From positions 1-64,000 of the IMG/VR virus record IMGVR_UViG_3300042295_001596: a stretch of DNA of 64,000 nucleotides, one strand, 5' to 3'. The DNA comes from a virus. Shown here one piece after another: positions 51,514 through 59,280 of this stretch. The position numbers and the translations under genes are program-made. The notes beneath the pieces are model-generated. The model was given only the letters and a program-made list of their open reading frames with translations, was not told the DNA's origin and ran no database searches. The number at the start of each line of letters is the position of its first letter. Position 1 is the first letter of the stretch.

Positions 51514-51541
51514 ACTATACAGCAGTGTGTGCGGGAGTCAA
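51514..51541 (-). promoter_or_regulatory. Sigma70-type promoter of the ligase gene
   Basis: Minus strand TTGACT (51536-51541), 16-base spacer, TATAGT (51514-51519), 27 bases before the ATG at 51487. Its -35 lies inside the hairpin 51529-51563. Confidence 0.65.
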
Positions 51542-51563
51542 CACCAAATTGTGACTCCCGCAC
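51529..51563 (-). terminator. Hairpin between the 64-aa gene and ligase
   Basis: GTGCGGGAGTCA / TGACTCCCGCAC, a perfect 12-base stem with an 11-base loop, starting 6 bases after the upstream stop. No T tract follows, so termination may need a factor. It could instead be an operator over the ligase -35. Confidence 0.55.
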
Positions 51564-51568
51564 AAAAT

Positions 51569-51763
51569 TTAGGCTGCTAGGCGCAGGTAGCCATATTTGC
51601 GAAGCAGTGTTTCCAGCGGCTGCTCATTTACCACCAGTCGACCCTTTTCGTTCACTGTCACTGAGCCCACACCGCGGAGGTTGTTTTCATCTTCGCCATA
51701 CACAACTCGATCACCAATGTTGGCCACAAAGCCCCGACGAGGTTCAGCAGAATAAATTACCAT
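51569..51763 (-). CDS. Hypothetical small protein
   Basis: 64 aa with a strong own promoter and AAGGAGAG-type site. IGDRVVYGEDENNLRGVGSV then NEKGRLVVNEQPLETLLRKY suggests a small beta-barrel (KOW/SH3-like). Early expression likely from the promoter. Function unknown. Confidence 0.6.
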   Translation of the reverse strand: MVIYSAEPRRGFVANIGDRVVYGEDENNLRGVGSVTVNEKGRLVVNEQPLETLLRKYGYLRLAA

Positions 51764-51798
51764 TTGAGTCTCTCCTTTGTGTGTTTGTAGTGTATCTG

Positions 51799-51827
51799 TA
51801 TATAGCGCGTAGTTTTTGTGCTGTCAA
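51799..51827 (-). promoter_or_regulatory. Sigma70-type promoter of the 64-aa gene
   Basis: Minus strand TTGACA (51822-51827), 17-base spacer ending in GC, TATATA (51799-51804), 35 bases before the ATG at 51763. Confidence 0.75.
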
Positions 51828-51860
51828 CACCCTGCCAGTCAAAAACGTTTCAAAGAGTTA

Positions 51861-52400
51861 TCAATTTTTGTTCAGTTTCCGATCACACTCCTTATATACA
51901 CGAAGTGCCTCAGCATATAGACCTGGATCAGCATCCGCCAGCACCTCTAGGAGAGCACGCTTCTCTCGAAGCCATACTACAGCGAAACCTGGGTCATTGT
52001 CAACAATACTCTCAGCATTATCAATAAGATCTGCAAGCTTGATGTTCCGAGCCTCTGTGCTAGCTAGCTTGGTGTGCTCCAGGTCTAGAGCTTTGCGTGC
52101 TCGCCGGTTCCCATCTTCAGGCCGACTAACATCAGTTAGCATCTCCACGAGGTGATACACATTGTTACCAAACAGGTCACGAATCAGTTCAAGGTCCACA
52201 TTGGTGTCCTCAACTGCGTCGTGAAGCCAGGCGGCAGCACGCATCTCATCCGAGACAGGGGCCTGGCTGAACTTGTCCAAGGTAGCCACCACACGCTCGC
52301 AGTGTGTCCAGTAAGGTGCATCTGAATACTTGCGTCGCTGTCCCACAGCAGAGTGAGCAGCAATTGAGAAGATCTTTGCACTGTGAACTAGATCACTCAT
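51861..52400 (-). CDS. HD-domain alarmone (ppGpp) hydrolase-like
   Basis: 179 aa from the ATG at 52400 inside the previous gene's end. AAHSAVGQRRKYSDAPYWTH, AAWLHDAVEDTNVD (catalytic HD) and HTKLASTEARNIKLADLIDN follow the SpoT/MESH1 hydrolase pattern (H...HD-x-x-E-D...N-x-K-x-x-D). It would split (p)ppGpp and damp the host stringent response. Only the hydrolase domain is present. Confidence 0.78.
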   Translation of the reverse strand: MSDLVHSAKIFSIAAHSAVGQRRKYSDAPYWTHCERVVATLDKFSQAPVSDEMRAAAWLHDAVEDTNVDLELIRDLFGNNVYHLVEMLTDVSRPEDGNRRARKALDLEHTKLASTEARNIKLADLIDNAESIVDNDPGFAVVWLREKRALLEVLADADPGLYAEALRVYKECDRKLNKN

Positions 52401-52752
52401 AGCCAAACCTTTCGTAATATCCGGCGCCTGTTTGACGCCAAAGTTGATCCACATATGCTTCAAGGGCTTCAACACTAGCGCAATGCGCGTCATTGAGCAC
52501 AATGACCCGAATCAACGCTGCACAATCGCTGGTGTATAGATGCACTTCCGGCTCATAAGTGAGTTGCGCACCCGGATAGCCAGGCACATTCTTCCAGTTG
52601 TACTGGATCACATCGATGAAATAACGAATGCCCTTTTCATCTGACACACGCTTTTGATACCCGTATTGGTTGAACTCTGGATCAAGTCGGGAAGGAAGAG
52701 GATTAGGAAACCTCTTGTAGCCACTCTCAACCAAAGCTTCCTGAGTCAGCAT
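52393..52752 (-). CDS. Hypothetical protein
   Basis: 119 aa, promoter-proximal partner of the HD protein (8-base overlap). IRYFIDVIQYNWKNVPGYPG, LTYEPEVHLYTSDC give a compact alpha/beta domain; it ends YYERFGYE. No family recognised. Confidence 0.6.
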   Translation of the reverse strand: MLTQEALVESGYKRFPNPLPSRLDPEFNQYGYQKRVSDEKGIRYFIDVIQYNWKNVPGYPGAQLTYEPEVHLYTSDCAALIRVIVLNDAHCASVEALEAYVDQLWRQTGAGYYERFGYE

Positions 52753-52775
52753 ATGTGCCTCCTGTTATGGAGCTC

Positions 52776-52803
52776 ATAATAGCTGACTCAGGAAAAATGT
52801 CAA
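52776..52803 (-). promoter_or_regulatory. Sigma70-type promoter of the 119-aa/HD operon
   Basis: Minus strand TTGACA (52798-52803), 16-base spacer ending in GC, TATTAT (52776-52781), 23 bases before the ATG at 52752; ribosome site CAGGAGG. Confidence 0.75.
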
Positions 52804-52811
52804 CAGGAGAT

Positions 52812-54116
52812 TTAGCTTGTGGCTCGCTGCACCACTGAAGCGATGTAGTCGCACATACCCTCTGTGATTGTGGGACTGCAACCCAGGAAAAACACGCGGT
52901 CGAGCACCAAGTTGGCATTGGAATAATCTCGATAGTCACCGAGATGGCGATACCCAGGATGCACTAGGATATTGCCAGCAAAATAATTTCTGGTTTGAAT
53001 CCTATTTCCCTCTAGGAAGCTCACAAGGTGCTCTTTCTGTTCTTTGCTTTCACAAATCACAGGCACACCGAACCAACTGGTCTCGGCTTCTCTTCGCTCA
53101 TTCACCACACGCACCCCCGGCACAGTTTCTAAAATATCTTGGATGCGAGTTTTGTTGATACGGCGAAGAGCGTGTATCTTTTCCCATTTTTTCAGCTGAA
53201 CTAAGCCAACTCCACCTTGCATGTCTAGTGGCTTGAGATTATAGCCCATGTTGCTGAACAAATATTTGTGGTCCATGACCGTGTCATACTCTTGGATCCA
53301 CTTTTTGAACCTCTCGCCACACATGCCACACTGAATGAGATTTTGTGCCCCCACACAATGGCAGTCGCGACCCCACCAGCTGATGCTCCGTGCCAGGGTG
53401 ACGATCTCTTTACTCTTGCTGCTCACCATACCGCCTTCCATGGTGCAGAGATGGTGTGCTGGATAAAAGCTACAAGATGCTGCCACACTGAAGTCGGTGA
53501 GATACTGTCCTCGCCACTTGCTGCCTAGGCTGTCACAGTTGTCTGAGATGAGCTGGAGCTTGTGCCGGGCTGCAATCTCTTGAATCCTATCAAAGTCATA
53601 GGGATTGCCCAACACGGGACTGCTGAACACCGCAACCGTTTTTGATGTGATTTTTGACTCCAGTTGTGTCAAATCCCAGTTGAGATCAGAGAAGTCAATG
53701 TCCACAAAAACTGGCTTGAGATTGTTTTGTACAATGGGAGCAATAGTAGTGGGGAAGCCACACACACAAACCAAAATCTCGCTGTCGTCACTCCACCCAA
53801 AACTCTTTTTCAGTGCTGCAATCATTGCGAGATTGGCCGAGCTCCCGCTGTTTACCATCACATTATGGGGTAGATTGAACTTTTCGCCAAAACCCTTTTC
53901 AAAGCGAGCAACCTTTTCACCACTGCTCAACCATTTGCCCTTCAATATGCTGTGCATCATTTCGGCAATTTCATCTTGATCCCAGTAGGGACCAGAATAA
54001 TAAACAGTGGATTTACCAGGTTCAAAATCACCTGAGTTGGCCATGTAAGGAAACAAATTGGGTTCTTCATTACCAACTTGGTTAAGAAAATCTTGTATGT
54101 GGGCGCGAATGCTCAT
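52812..54116 (-). CDS. DegT-family PLP enzyme, RfbH/ColD-like dehydratase
   Basis: 434 aa. NSGSSANLAMIAAL and the cofactor segment SFYPAHHLCTMEGGM, with His in place of the Schiff-base Lys. That replacement marks the RfbH (CDP-4-keto-6-deoxyglucose 3-dehydratase) and ColD branch, which deoxygenates sugars instead of transaminating. CxxC-type Cys (CGMCGERF) could hold an Fe-S cluster as in RfbH. Next gene is an epimerase/dehydratase, suggesting a 3,6-dideoxysugar. Confidence 0.82.
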   Translation of the reverse strand: MSIRAHIQDFLNQVGNEEPNLFPYMANSGDFEPGKSTVYYSGPYWDQDEIAEMMHSILKGKWLSSGEKVARFEKGFGEKFNLPHNVMVNSGSSANLAMIAALKKSFGWSDDSEILVCVCGFPTTIAPIVQNNLKPVFVDIDFSDLNWDLTQLESKITSKTVAVFSSPVLGNPYDFDRIQEIAARHKLQLISDNCDSLGSKWRGQYLTDFSVAASCSFYPAHHLCTMEGGMVSSKSKEIVTLARSISWWGRDCHCVGAQNLIQCGMCGERFKKWIQEYDTVMDHKYLFSNMGYNLKPLDMQGGVGLVQLKKWEKIHALRRINKTRIQDILETVPGVRVVNERREAETSWFGVPVICESKEQKEHLVSFLEGNRIQTRNYFAGNILVHPGYRHLGDYRDYSNANLVLDRVFFLGCSPTITEGMCDYIASVVQRATS

Positions 54117-54137
54117 GAAAAACTCAAGGCCTTTTTG

Positions 54138-54983
54138 TTAAGAGTGTGTGGAAATGCTGCGGATAAGATCAGTTAAGCCTTGTGTCAAACACACTTGAGG
54201 CGCAAACCCCAAACTTTGAAGCAGGGTCGTATCAAGCCAAAAATCTCGACTTTGTATTTTTTGATGAAATTCAGGTGTTGGTATGCCATTGATCTGAGAT
54301 CTACTATTTGTTAGATGGGCAGATATGTCAATCACATCACGCAATAGCGTGGCATGCCCTGAGCCAATGTTGTAGATAGTGTTGAGCTCACCTTTTTCAA
54401 GCACCAAGCTGATGGCTCTTACTGCGTCGTCAATATAGAGTAAGTCTCTGTAAACCATACCATTCTCATACAAGTCAATGGGTTTGTTATGATACAATTG
54501 TGAGACCATGTGTTGGATAGCGTTTTTCTTTGTGCTTGCTCCAGCGTCTCCTGGCCCATAAATGTTAGACAAACGCAGGATACGATACTTGACGCCAAAG
54601 GTGTTGCACCAGCTCATCAAGAGCTGCTCTGCTGTTCTCTTGGTAATGCTGTAAAATCCCCGAGGATCACAATGCGCAGTTTCAGGAACAGGTAATTGTG
54701 TATGACTTCCATACACAAACCAAGATGACACAAAATTGAAAACAACATCTGGTTGATTGCAGTGTTGTAGGGTCTCCATCAATACATTTAAATTTGTATT
54801 GATGTCCTTGTGCAGGTCACTGAATACATTATAATTGTCAGTTGTAGAGATGAGATACAGTATGTTGTTTGTGGGAGGAGTTCGGGAATTTCGAGGAACA
54901 CCTATGCATTTGTGTTGGGTTTTTTGAACAAATGCACTGCCCACAAATCCTGTGGCCCCAAAAACTGAAATTGCTGTTTCCAT
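54138..54983 (-). CDS. NAD-dependent sugar epimerase/dehydratase (extended SDR)
   Basis: 281 aa. GATGFVGSAF (NAD-binding G-x-x-G-x-x-G), FVSSWFVYG, YSITKRTAEQL (catalytic Y-x-x-x-K), and LYIDDAVRAI. It probably reduces or epimerises a nucleotide-linked keto sugar made by the DegT-family enzyme next door. Confidence 0.85.
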   Translation of the reverse strand: METAISVFGATGFVGSAFVQKTQHKCIGVPRNSRTPPTNNILYLISTTDNYNVFSDLHKDINTNLNVLMETLQHCNQPDVVFNFVSSWFVYGSHTQLPVPETAHCDPRGFYSITKRTAEQLLMSWCNTFGVKYRILRLSNIYGPGDAGASTKKNAIQHMVSQLYHNKPIDLYENGMVYRDLLYIDDAVRAISLVLEKGELNTIYNIGSGHATLLRDVIDISAHLTNSRSQINGIPTPEFHQKIQSRDFWLDTTLLQSLGFAPQVCLTQGLTDLIRSISTHS

Positions 54984-55021
54984 GCATTATATTTGTGCAC
55001 AGAAACAGCAATGTCAATTTG

Positions 55022-55759
55022 TCATTGAGTTTTTCGTACCCAACTGGGTGGAGGCTTGCAGAAGCCAGGCTCGCTACCTGGGAAGGCGACTCGAGTCTGA
55101 TAACTGTTTCTTTCCTTGAGACGGATACCCATTTTTTGAAGGTTGTCAGCACTGTCATAAAAGATGGTTTGAACAACCTGCGGTTGATTGCTGTTTCGTT
55201 CAAATCTCACATGAGTGGTATTGAAGGACGTTTCTTGACCAAATCCAGTACCAACACTGCCTATACTCATTGAACTAGCAGCTATTGACCCAGAGGCTCG
55301 CAGCACACTCTTGCCAAGTTGATGAATGTCAACGGCTCCATAAAATGGAAAGGGTTGCCCAGTGTAGCTGGGCTCTTTTTGGAGAAACCAAGCTACACCA
55401 ATCACCCCAACATTGCTGGTGTCTGAACCAGATTCTGCTGCATAACTATGCTTCTTGCTGCCAAATACAAACTCAGCTGCCTGTTCCCTATTCAACATCC
55501 AGCCAGGAACGCTTGTGGTTCCCTGTGCTGGAATCAAAAACCCATTGCTTTCATAACTGGCGGGCTTGCCATCAATTACGCAGATGCCGTCAACAGACAC
55601 TACAGCCATCACTGGGCTTAAGGTGTGGTTTTGAAGTTCAATAACATAGTTACTGCCCGCTCGACCCTCAATCCAGGTTTGGCCACGATGAGGGTATTCA
55701 TCAGCTGGAGAGCGACCTTTGGGCCGAATAATAAAATCCAACCCATAGCCGTTACGCAT
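55022..55759 (-). CDS. Conserved phage protein with NVGVIGVAWF motif
   Basis: 245 aa. WIEGRAGSNYVIELQNHTLS then VMAVVSVDGICVIDGKPAS and SNVGVIGVAWFLQKE form a beta-sandwich domain I recognise from other phage proteins of unknown role. Gln/Ser-rich tail. Overlaps the vWA gene by 8 bases. Perhaps a head or tail decoration. Confidence 0.6.
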   Translation of the reverse strand: MRNGYGLDFIIRPKGRSPADEYPHRGQTWIEGRAGSNYVIELQNHTLSPVMAVVSVDGICVIDGKPASYESNGFLIPAQGTTSVPGWMLNREQAAEFVFGSKKHSYAAESGSDTSNVGVIGVAWFLQKEPSYTGQPFPFYGAVDIHQLGKSVLRASGSIAASSMSIGSVGTGFGQETSFNTTHVRFERNSNQPQVVQTIFYDSADNLQKMGIRLKERNSYQTRVAFPGSEPGFCKPPPSWVRKTQ

Positions 55760-56504
55760 TTTTGTTGCCCATTACCGTGTTGCGATCAACTGCGCTATAC
55801 ATAGTCTCGCTTGCATAGAGATCAGCGGTAGATACTCCAGCACTTTTGGCCATGCGAACACGAGTAGTGGTCTTGCTTAGCACATCCATGGTGTCTGCCA
55901 TGCTGTTGGTTGAGTAGGTTACTGTGTTACTTTGTTGCATACCAAATGTGTGACCCATTGCAAATGCATCTACATTGGCACCAAGGAAGGTGAAAGTCCA
56001 GTCAGAGGCTTCACTCAGCTTGACCATTTCCTTGATTTGAGCTGTGTTGTAGCTGCGGCTTGAGTTTTCCTCGCCGTCAGTTACAATCACAACCAGCACA
56101 CCTGGCCGTTCGGCCTGAGGCACTGAGTTAAGAACCTTGTTGATCTTTTCCAAAGTGTGCCCAATAGCATCCATTAGGTTGGTGCCACCACCAGGCTGAT
56201 AGTCAGCTGATGTAAGTGCCTTAACAGACTTCACATGTTGATTTTCAAACAATGTAGTGATTTGTGGGGCGTCAAATTTAACAATAGTGAGATAGGCATC
56301 ACCAGCGCCTTCGGCAGTCTTTTGTCCTTCAACAAACTCATTCAATCCAGAAATTGTAGCATCGCGCACACGGCCCATGCTTCCACTTTCATCAAGAACC
56401 ACTGCAATAAGAGTTCCATTGCGACCAGCTGCGGCTGGTGTCCAATTCACTAGTGATTGTGCAGGAAAAGGATTTGCCCAGACTGGGTTATTATTTTGTT
56501 GCAT
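55752..56504 (-). CDS. von Willebrand factor A domain protein
   Basis: 250 aa. MIDAS metal site: VVLDESGSMG (DxSxS), the GGGTNL threonine, and VIVTDGEENSS. The N-terminal ~25 residues are a linker. vWA proteins often pair with MoxR ATPases such as the one at 9355. Late-like GTTAAATA at 56579-56586 upstream. Co-transcribed with the conserved phage protein. Confidence 0.88.
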   Translation of the reverse strand: MQQNNNPVWANPFPAQSLVNWTPAAAGRNGTLIAVVLDESGSMGRVRDATISGLNEFVEGQKTAEGAGDAYLTIVKFDAPQITTLFENQHVKSVKALTSADYQPGGGTNLMDAIGHTLEKINKVLNSVPQAERPGVLVVIVTDGEENSSRSYNTAQIKEMVKLSEASDWTFTFLGANVDAFAMGHTFGMQQSNTVTYSTNSMADTMDVLSKTTTRVRMAKSAGVSTADLYASETMYSAVDRNTVMGNKNA

Positions 56505-56548
56505 TACTTGCCTTCTTTCACGTCCAGGTCTAAACTGCCTGGAGATAC

Positions 56549-56579
56549 AAACATGCTGAACACTGTATCCAGCATGTTT
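56549..56579 (-). other. Hairpin between the RyR-domain and vWA genes
   Basis: AAACATGCTG / CAGCATGTTT, a perfect 10-base stem with an 11-base loop, 34 bases after the stop at 56613. It may terminate the upstream message weakly (TTTGT follows). A second short stem TCCAGG/CCTGGA lies at 56523-56543. Confidence 0.5.
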
Positions 56580-56612
56580 ATTTAACGGTGATAATTTTAA
56601 GGGTGCAAGTTT

Positions 56613-57191
56613 TTAGGCGGTAGTTTTTTGACTGATCTGGTAACCAAAATTGTCTAGGATACTCAATAAGTCTTTTACAGCCTCTATGTTTTGTTCTCTA
56701 GCTGTAGAGGGCAATTGTTCCCAAGGTTGTATAAGTGGGTGTGTTTTCTGGGCTGTGCTCATTTTGATACCAAATTTCCATCCCTTGTCAACTGCTTCTT
56801 TCATCCAGCGAGTGTGCTGGTGTTTTGCCCAAAGATTTAAGATTTCGTCAATAGCAGTGTCTTGTATGCGTGTAGCTCCAGGAGAGGCTGTAACAGTATT
56901 TTGGCTACTGTCAATGAGGAAGTCGCCTTTGGGGAAAGTTTTGTTCCATTCTTGAACCAGGAAGTACAATTCACTATCAGTTATGTCGCGAACCAAAGGA
57001 ATTGTATAACAAAATTTGCCTGAACGGGTTTTTTTGGCATAAAAATTACTTTCTCGTGTGATATCGTGACTGTATAAAGTGGTCTTTCCAATAAGACCAC
57101 TAGGTAGTTGTGTTTCAACACAGGTAAACCACTGCAATACAACAGATTTAGACAGTTTTTGTGGCACAATCAACGATATATAATTACTCAT
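56613..57191 (-). CDS. RyR-domain protein
   Basis: 192 aa. The C-terminal half, IDEILNLWAKHQHTRWMKEA and DKGWKFG...KTHPLIQPWEQLPSTARE, matches the ryanodine-receptor (RyR) domain (H-x-x-W...GW-x-[YF]-G...K-x-HP-x-[LM]-x-P[YW]-x-x-L...R-x-x-[ND]). The N-terminal ~110 residues are unrecognised. RyR domains in prokaryotes are thought to bind nucleotides and occur in conflict systems. A late-like AATAAATA ends 5 bases before the ATG. Confidence 0.7.
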   Translation of the reverse strand: MSNYISLIVPQKLSKSVVLQWFTCVETQLPSGLIGKTTLYSHDITRESNFYAKKTRSGKFCYTIPLVRDITDSELYFLVQEWNKTFPKGDFLIDSSQNTVTASPGATRIQDTAIDEILNLWAKHQHTRWMKEAVDKGWKFGIKMSTAQKTHPLIQPWEQLPSTAREQNIEAVKDLLSILDNFGYQISQKTTA

Positions 57192-57196
57192 GCAGC

Positions 57197-57204
57197 TATT
57201 TATT
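57197..57204 (-). promoter_or_regulatory. Late-like motif (AATAAATA) close to the ATG
   Basis: One mismatch from the late consensus, 5 bases before the ATG at 57191, the same arrangement as at 42453. Confidence 0.3.
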
Positions 57205-57219
57205 CAAATTGGTTTGAGG

Positions 57220-57543
57220 TCACAAATAGCATGCATCCATACACAACTGAACTCCTGCAATTTTGTCACTACCCAACATCAAACTGTTGCGTAGAGTCAT
57301 CACGCATATGCTTTGTTTTTCAACCATAAGTCGGTTATAGAGATCTACAAATTTACCGTGCAAATTGTTGTCACCCCCATTCCATACAAACTGGTCTTGA
57401 TTCACCAACATTGTGATAGGTTCCTGGTCAATATTGAACACATAATGCCTACCTGTGGCATCAATAAGATGCAGGCACCAACAAATAACAGGCTCCACTA
57501 CTGGTTCTTCAAGAGCTTCTTCCAGAGCGACGGTTGTATCCAT
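57220..57543 (-). CDS. Hypothetical protein
   Basis: 107 aa with a late-type promoter and AAGGAG site. Acidic N-terminus (ALEEALEEPVVEPV) then a beta-rich core WCLHLIDATGRHYVFNID and Cys/Met-rich end. No family recognised. Confidence 0.55.
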   Translation of the reverse strand: MDTTVALEEALEEPVVEPVICWCLHLIDATGRHYVFNIDQEPITMLVNQDQFVWNGGDNNLHGKFVDLYNRLMVEKQSICVMTLRNSLMLGSDKIAGVQLCMDACYL

Positions 57544-57569
57544 ATAATTTACTCCTTGAGGTTTTTGGT

Positions 57570-57577
57570 TATTTAGA
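57570..57577 (-). promoter_or_regulatory. Late-type promoter motif (TCTAAATA)
   Basis: Same variant as at 43272, 27 bases before the ATG at 57543, just past the stop of the upstream gene. Confidence 0.4.
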
Positions 57578-58502
57578 GTGTGATTTTTTTGGTTTCAATC
57601 TTTTTGATTATTTTGTCCACAGACTCGTCATCCGCTGTGAGCAGCTCAAAATCATAATATTGTGGTGGCTCAAGCTCAGCTTCATCACCGCTGCGCATCC
57701 ACACCAACACATCAGGATTGATGACTTGCCGTTGATCGTCAAGAGGACATGCATGATCTAAAATCACACAACTGCTTCGATCGTTACGTGCCATAGTTAG
57801 CATGCGATAGCTTTGTCTCATTCTGCCATCAATGCTAAAATCAATGTCTTTGTCACGCACTCTCACGTCCCAACTGCGCATCAAAGCACTGCTTGGCAAT
57901 TTCTCATGCAGCTTTCGAGACATCTCTGCACGATTGCTGCCAGGTGCACCCATCACCAACACTCTAAACTTGCGATCAGTACACAGACGATAATACTGCA
58001 CCATACCCTGATCAAGGCTGTGAAATACCCACGGCCTGAAAAACACACCTTGGCTGGGTTCCAACAAAATGTTGGTGTGCAAATTCCACTCAAACAAATT
58101 CATGTAGTTGAAGTTGTAGCCGTCAAGTGCTGTTTCTGCATCAACTTCGCCAGAGGAGTTAATATGATGATAGAGGTTGAGAGTTGTTCTCTCCAGTGCA
58201 CAGACAAAGGCCCACTCATTGGGTGAGTCAAACTCTTCAAAATGAATCACGTTGTTCAAGGGACGGCGAAACACTCCGCTGCGCTTGTGATCAATAACCA
58301 CACGCTCGCCCAATACCTTGCTCATTACCGGCTCAAGTCGATCCAGCACCATGTTGAAGTTTTCCAACTCCATTCCATAACTGTTGGGCGTGAATCTCAG
58401 CCCCTGCACCACTTGTGCGGCTCGTTGTGCATCCTGTGGATTTAAAAAATTGTCAGCATGGATCAATTTCACCATGCCTCTCACCATTGGTGTGCTAGTC
58501 AT
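57573..58502 (-). CDS. APS-kinase-like protein with N-terminal beta-helix/oxygenase-like domain
   Basis: 309 aa. Residues ~1-185 carry IHFEEF, NEWAFVCALE, VFFRPWVFHSL, a double-stranded beta-helix (cupin/oxygenase-like) arrangement. Residues ~190-309 resemble APS kinase: P-loop position VLVMGAPGSNRAEM, DFSIDGRMRQSYRMLTMA and VILDHACPLDDQRQVINPDV, and LVWMRSGD. The P-loop lacks the usual Lys-Thr/Ser (reads S-N-R-A), so ATP turnover is doubtful. A sulfotransferase lies at 62021. GGAG site before ATG 58502. Confidence 0.6.
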   Translation of the reverse strand: MTSTPMVRGMVKLIHADNFLNPQDAQRAAQVVQGLRFTPNSYGMELENFNMVLDRLEPVMSKVLGERVVIDHKRSGVFRRPLNNVIHFEEFDSPNEWAFVCALERTTLNLYHHINSSGEVDAETALDGYNFNYMNLFEWNLHTNILLEPSQGVFFRPWVFHSLDQGMVQYYRLCTDRKFRVLVMGAPGSNRAEMSRKLHEKLPSSALMRSWDVRVRDKDIDFSIDGRMRQSYRMLTMARNDRSSCVILDHACPLDDQRQVINPDVLVWMRSGDEAELEPPQYYDFELLTADDESVDKIIKKIETKKITL

Positions 58503-59280
58503 TCAAAAGTCTCCAAATCTCACTGGCTGTATCTAGGAACAAGGCACTCAAAATATGTGAGGGGTCAGCTACCACCAGTGGAGCGCCTTCATCTCCTTGC
58601 CATCGCAACTCAGCATTCAAGGGCAAACTGCACAAAATTTTGGTATCAAATTCTTGGCACAACGTGGCTGCACCAGAGTGACCAAAAACATGATTAGTAT
58701 GTCCGCAATTCTCACAAACATGTGTGCTCATGTTTTCCACGACGCCCAACAACCGTAATCCTCTGTTTTGATACATTTGCATGCCTCGTCTTGTATCAGC
58801 AACAGCCACCCGTTGCGGGGTTGTCACAGTCACTACTCCTGCAGAGGGTAATTTGTCACAAATGCTGGTGTGAACATCTCCAGTGCCTGGAGGCATGTCC
58901 ACTACTAAACAGTCTAGTTCTCCCCAATCAGTGTGGCACAACAAATTGATTACACCCATACTCATCATTGGACCTCGCCAACTAACAGCTTGACTTTCAC
59001 TTATTCTCGTGGCCAACGTGGTTATTTTTACACCATATTGAACAAAAGGCAAGCTCAGCTGGGGGTCAGTGCTGACTTTTACACTGGTGTTTTCTGGTAA
59101 TGCCCACATCACTGCTTGACTGGGACCAGAAATATCAGCATCCAATAGTCCTATACGCAAGCCTTGATGAGCTAAGCTGGCTGCCAAGTTTGCAGCTACA
59201 GTGCTTTTGCCTACACCGCCTTTGCCACTGCTGACCAGCAAATGGTGCTTCACACCTGTCAATCCACTTGACCCTGTCAT
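58495..59280 (-). CDS. Mrp/ApbC-type Fe-S carrier ATPase
   Basis: 261 aa. Deviant Walker A SSGKGGVGKSTVAANLA, LLDADISGPSQ, LVVDMPPGTGDVHTSI and the cluster-binding CxxC (HVCENCGHTNHVFG). Mrp proteins carry [4Fe-4S] clusters to target enzymes. Overlaps both neighbours. QueE in this window needs such a cluster; a link is an inference. Confidence 0.9.
   Translation of the reverse strand: MTGSSGLTGVKHHLLVSSGKGGVGKSTVAANLAASLAHQGLRIGLLDADISGPSQAVMWALPENTSVKVSTDPQLSLPFVQYGVKITTLATRISESQAVSWRGPMMSMGVINLLCHTDWGELDCLVVDMPPGTGDVHTSICDKLPSAGVVTVTTPQRVAVADTRRGMQMYQNRGLRLLGVVENMSTHVCENCGHTNHVFGHSGAATLCQEFDTKILCSLPLNAELRWQGDEGAPLVVADPSHILSALFLDTASEIWRLLND

Noticed and set aside
54984-55021. Promoter before the epimerase gene
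   Set aside because: TTGACA and TATAAT are present but 20 bases apart and the TATAAT ends two bases from the ATG.
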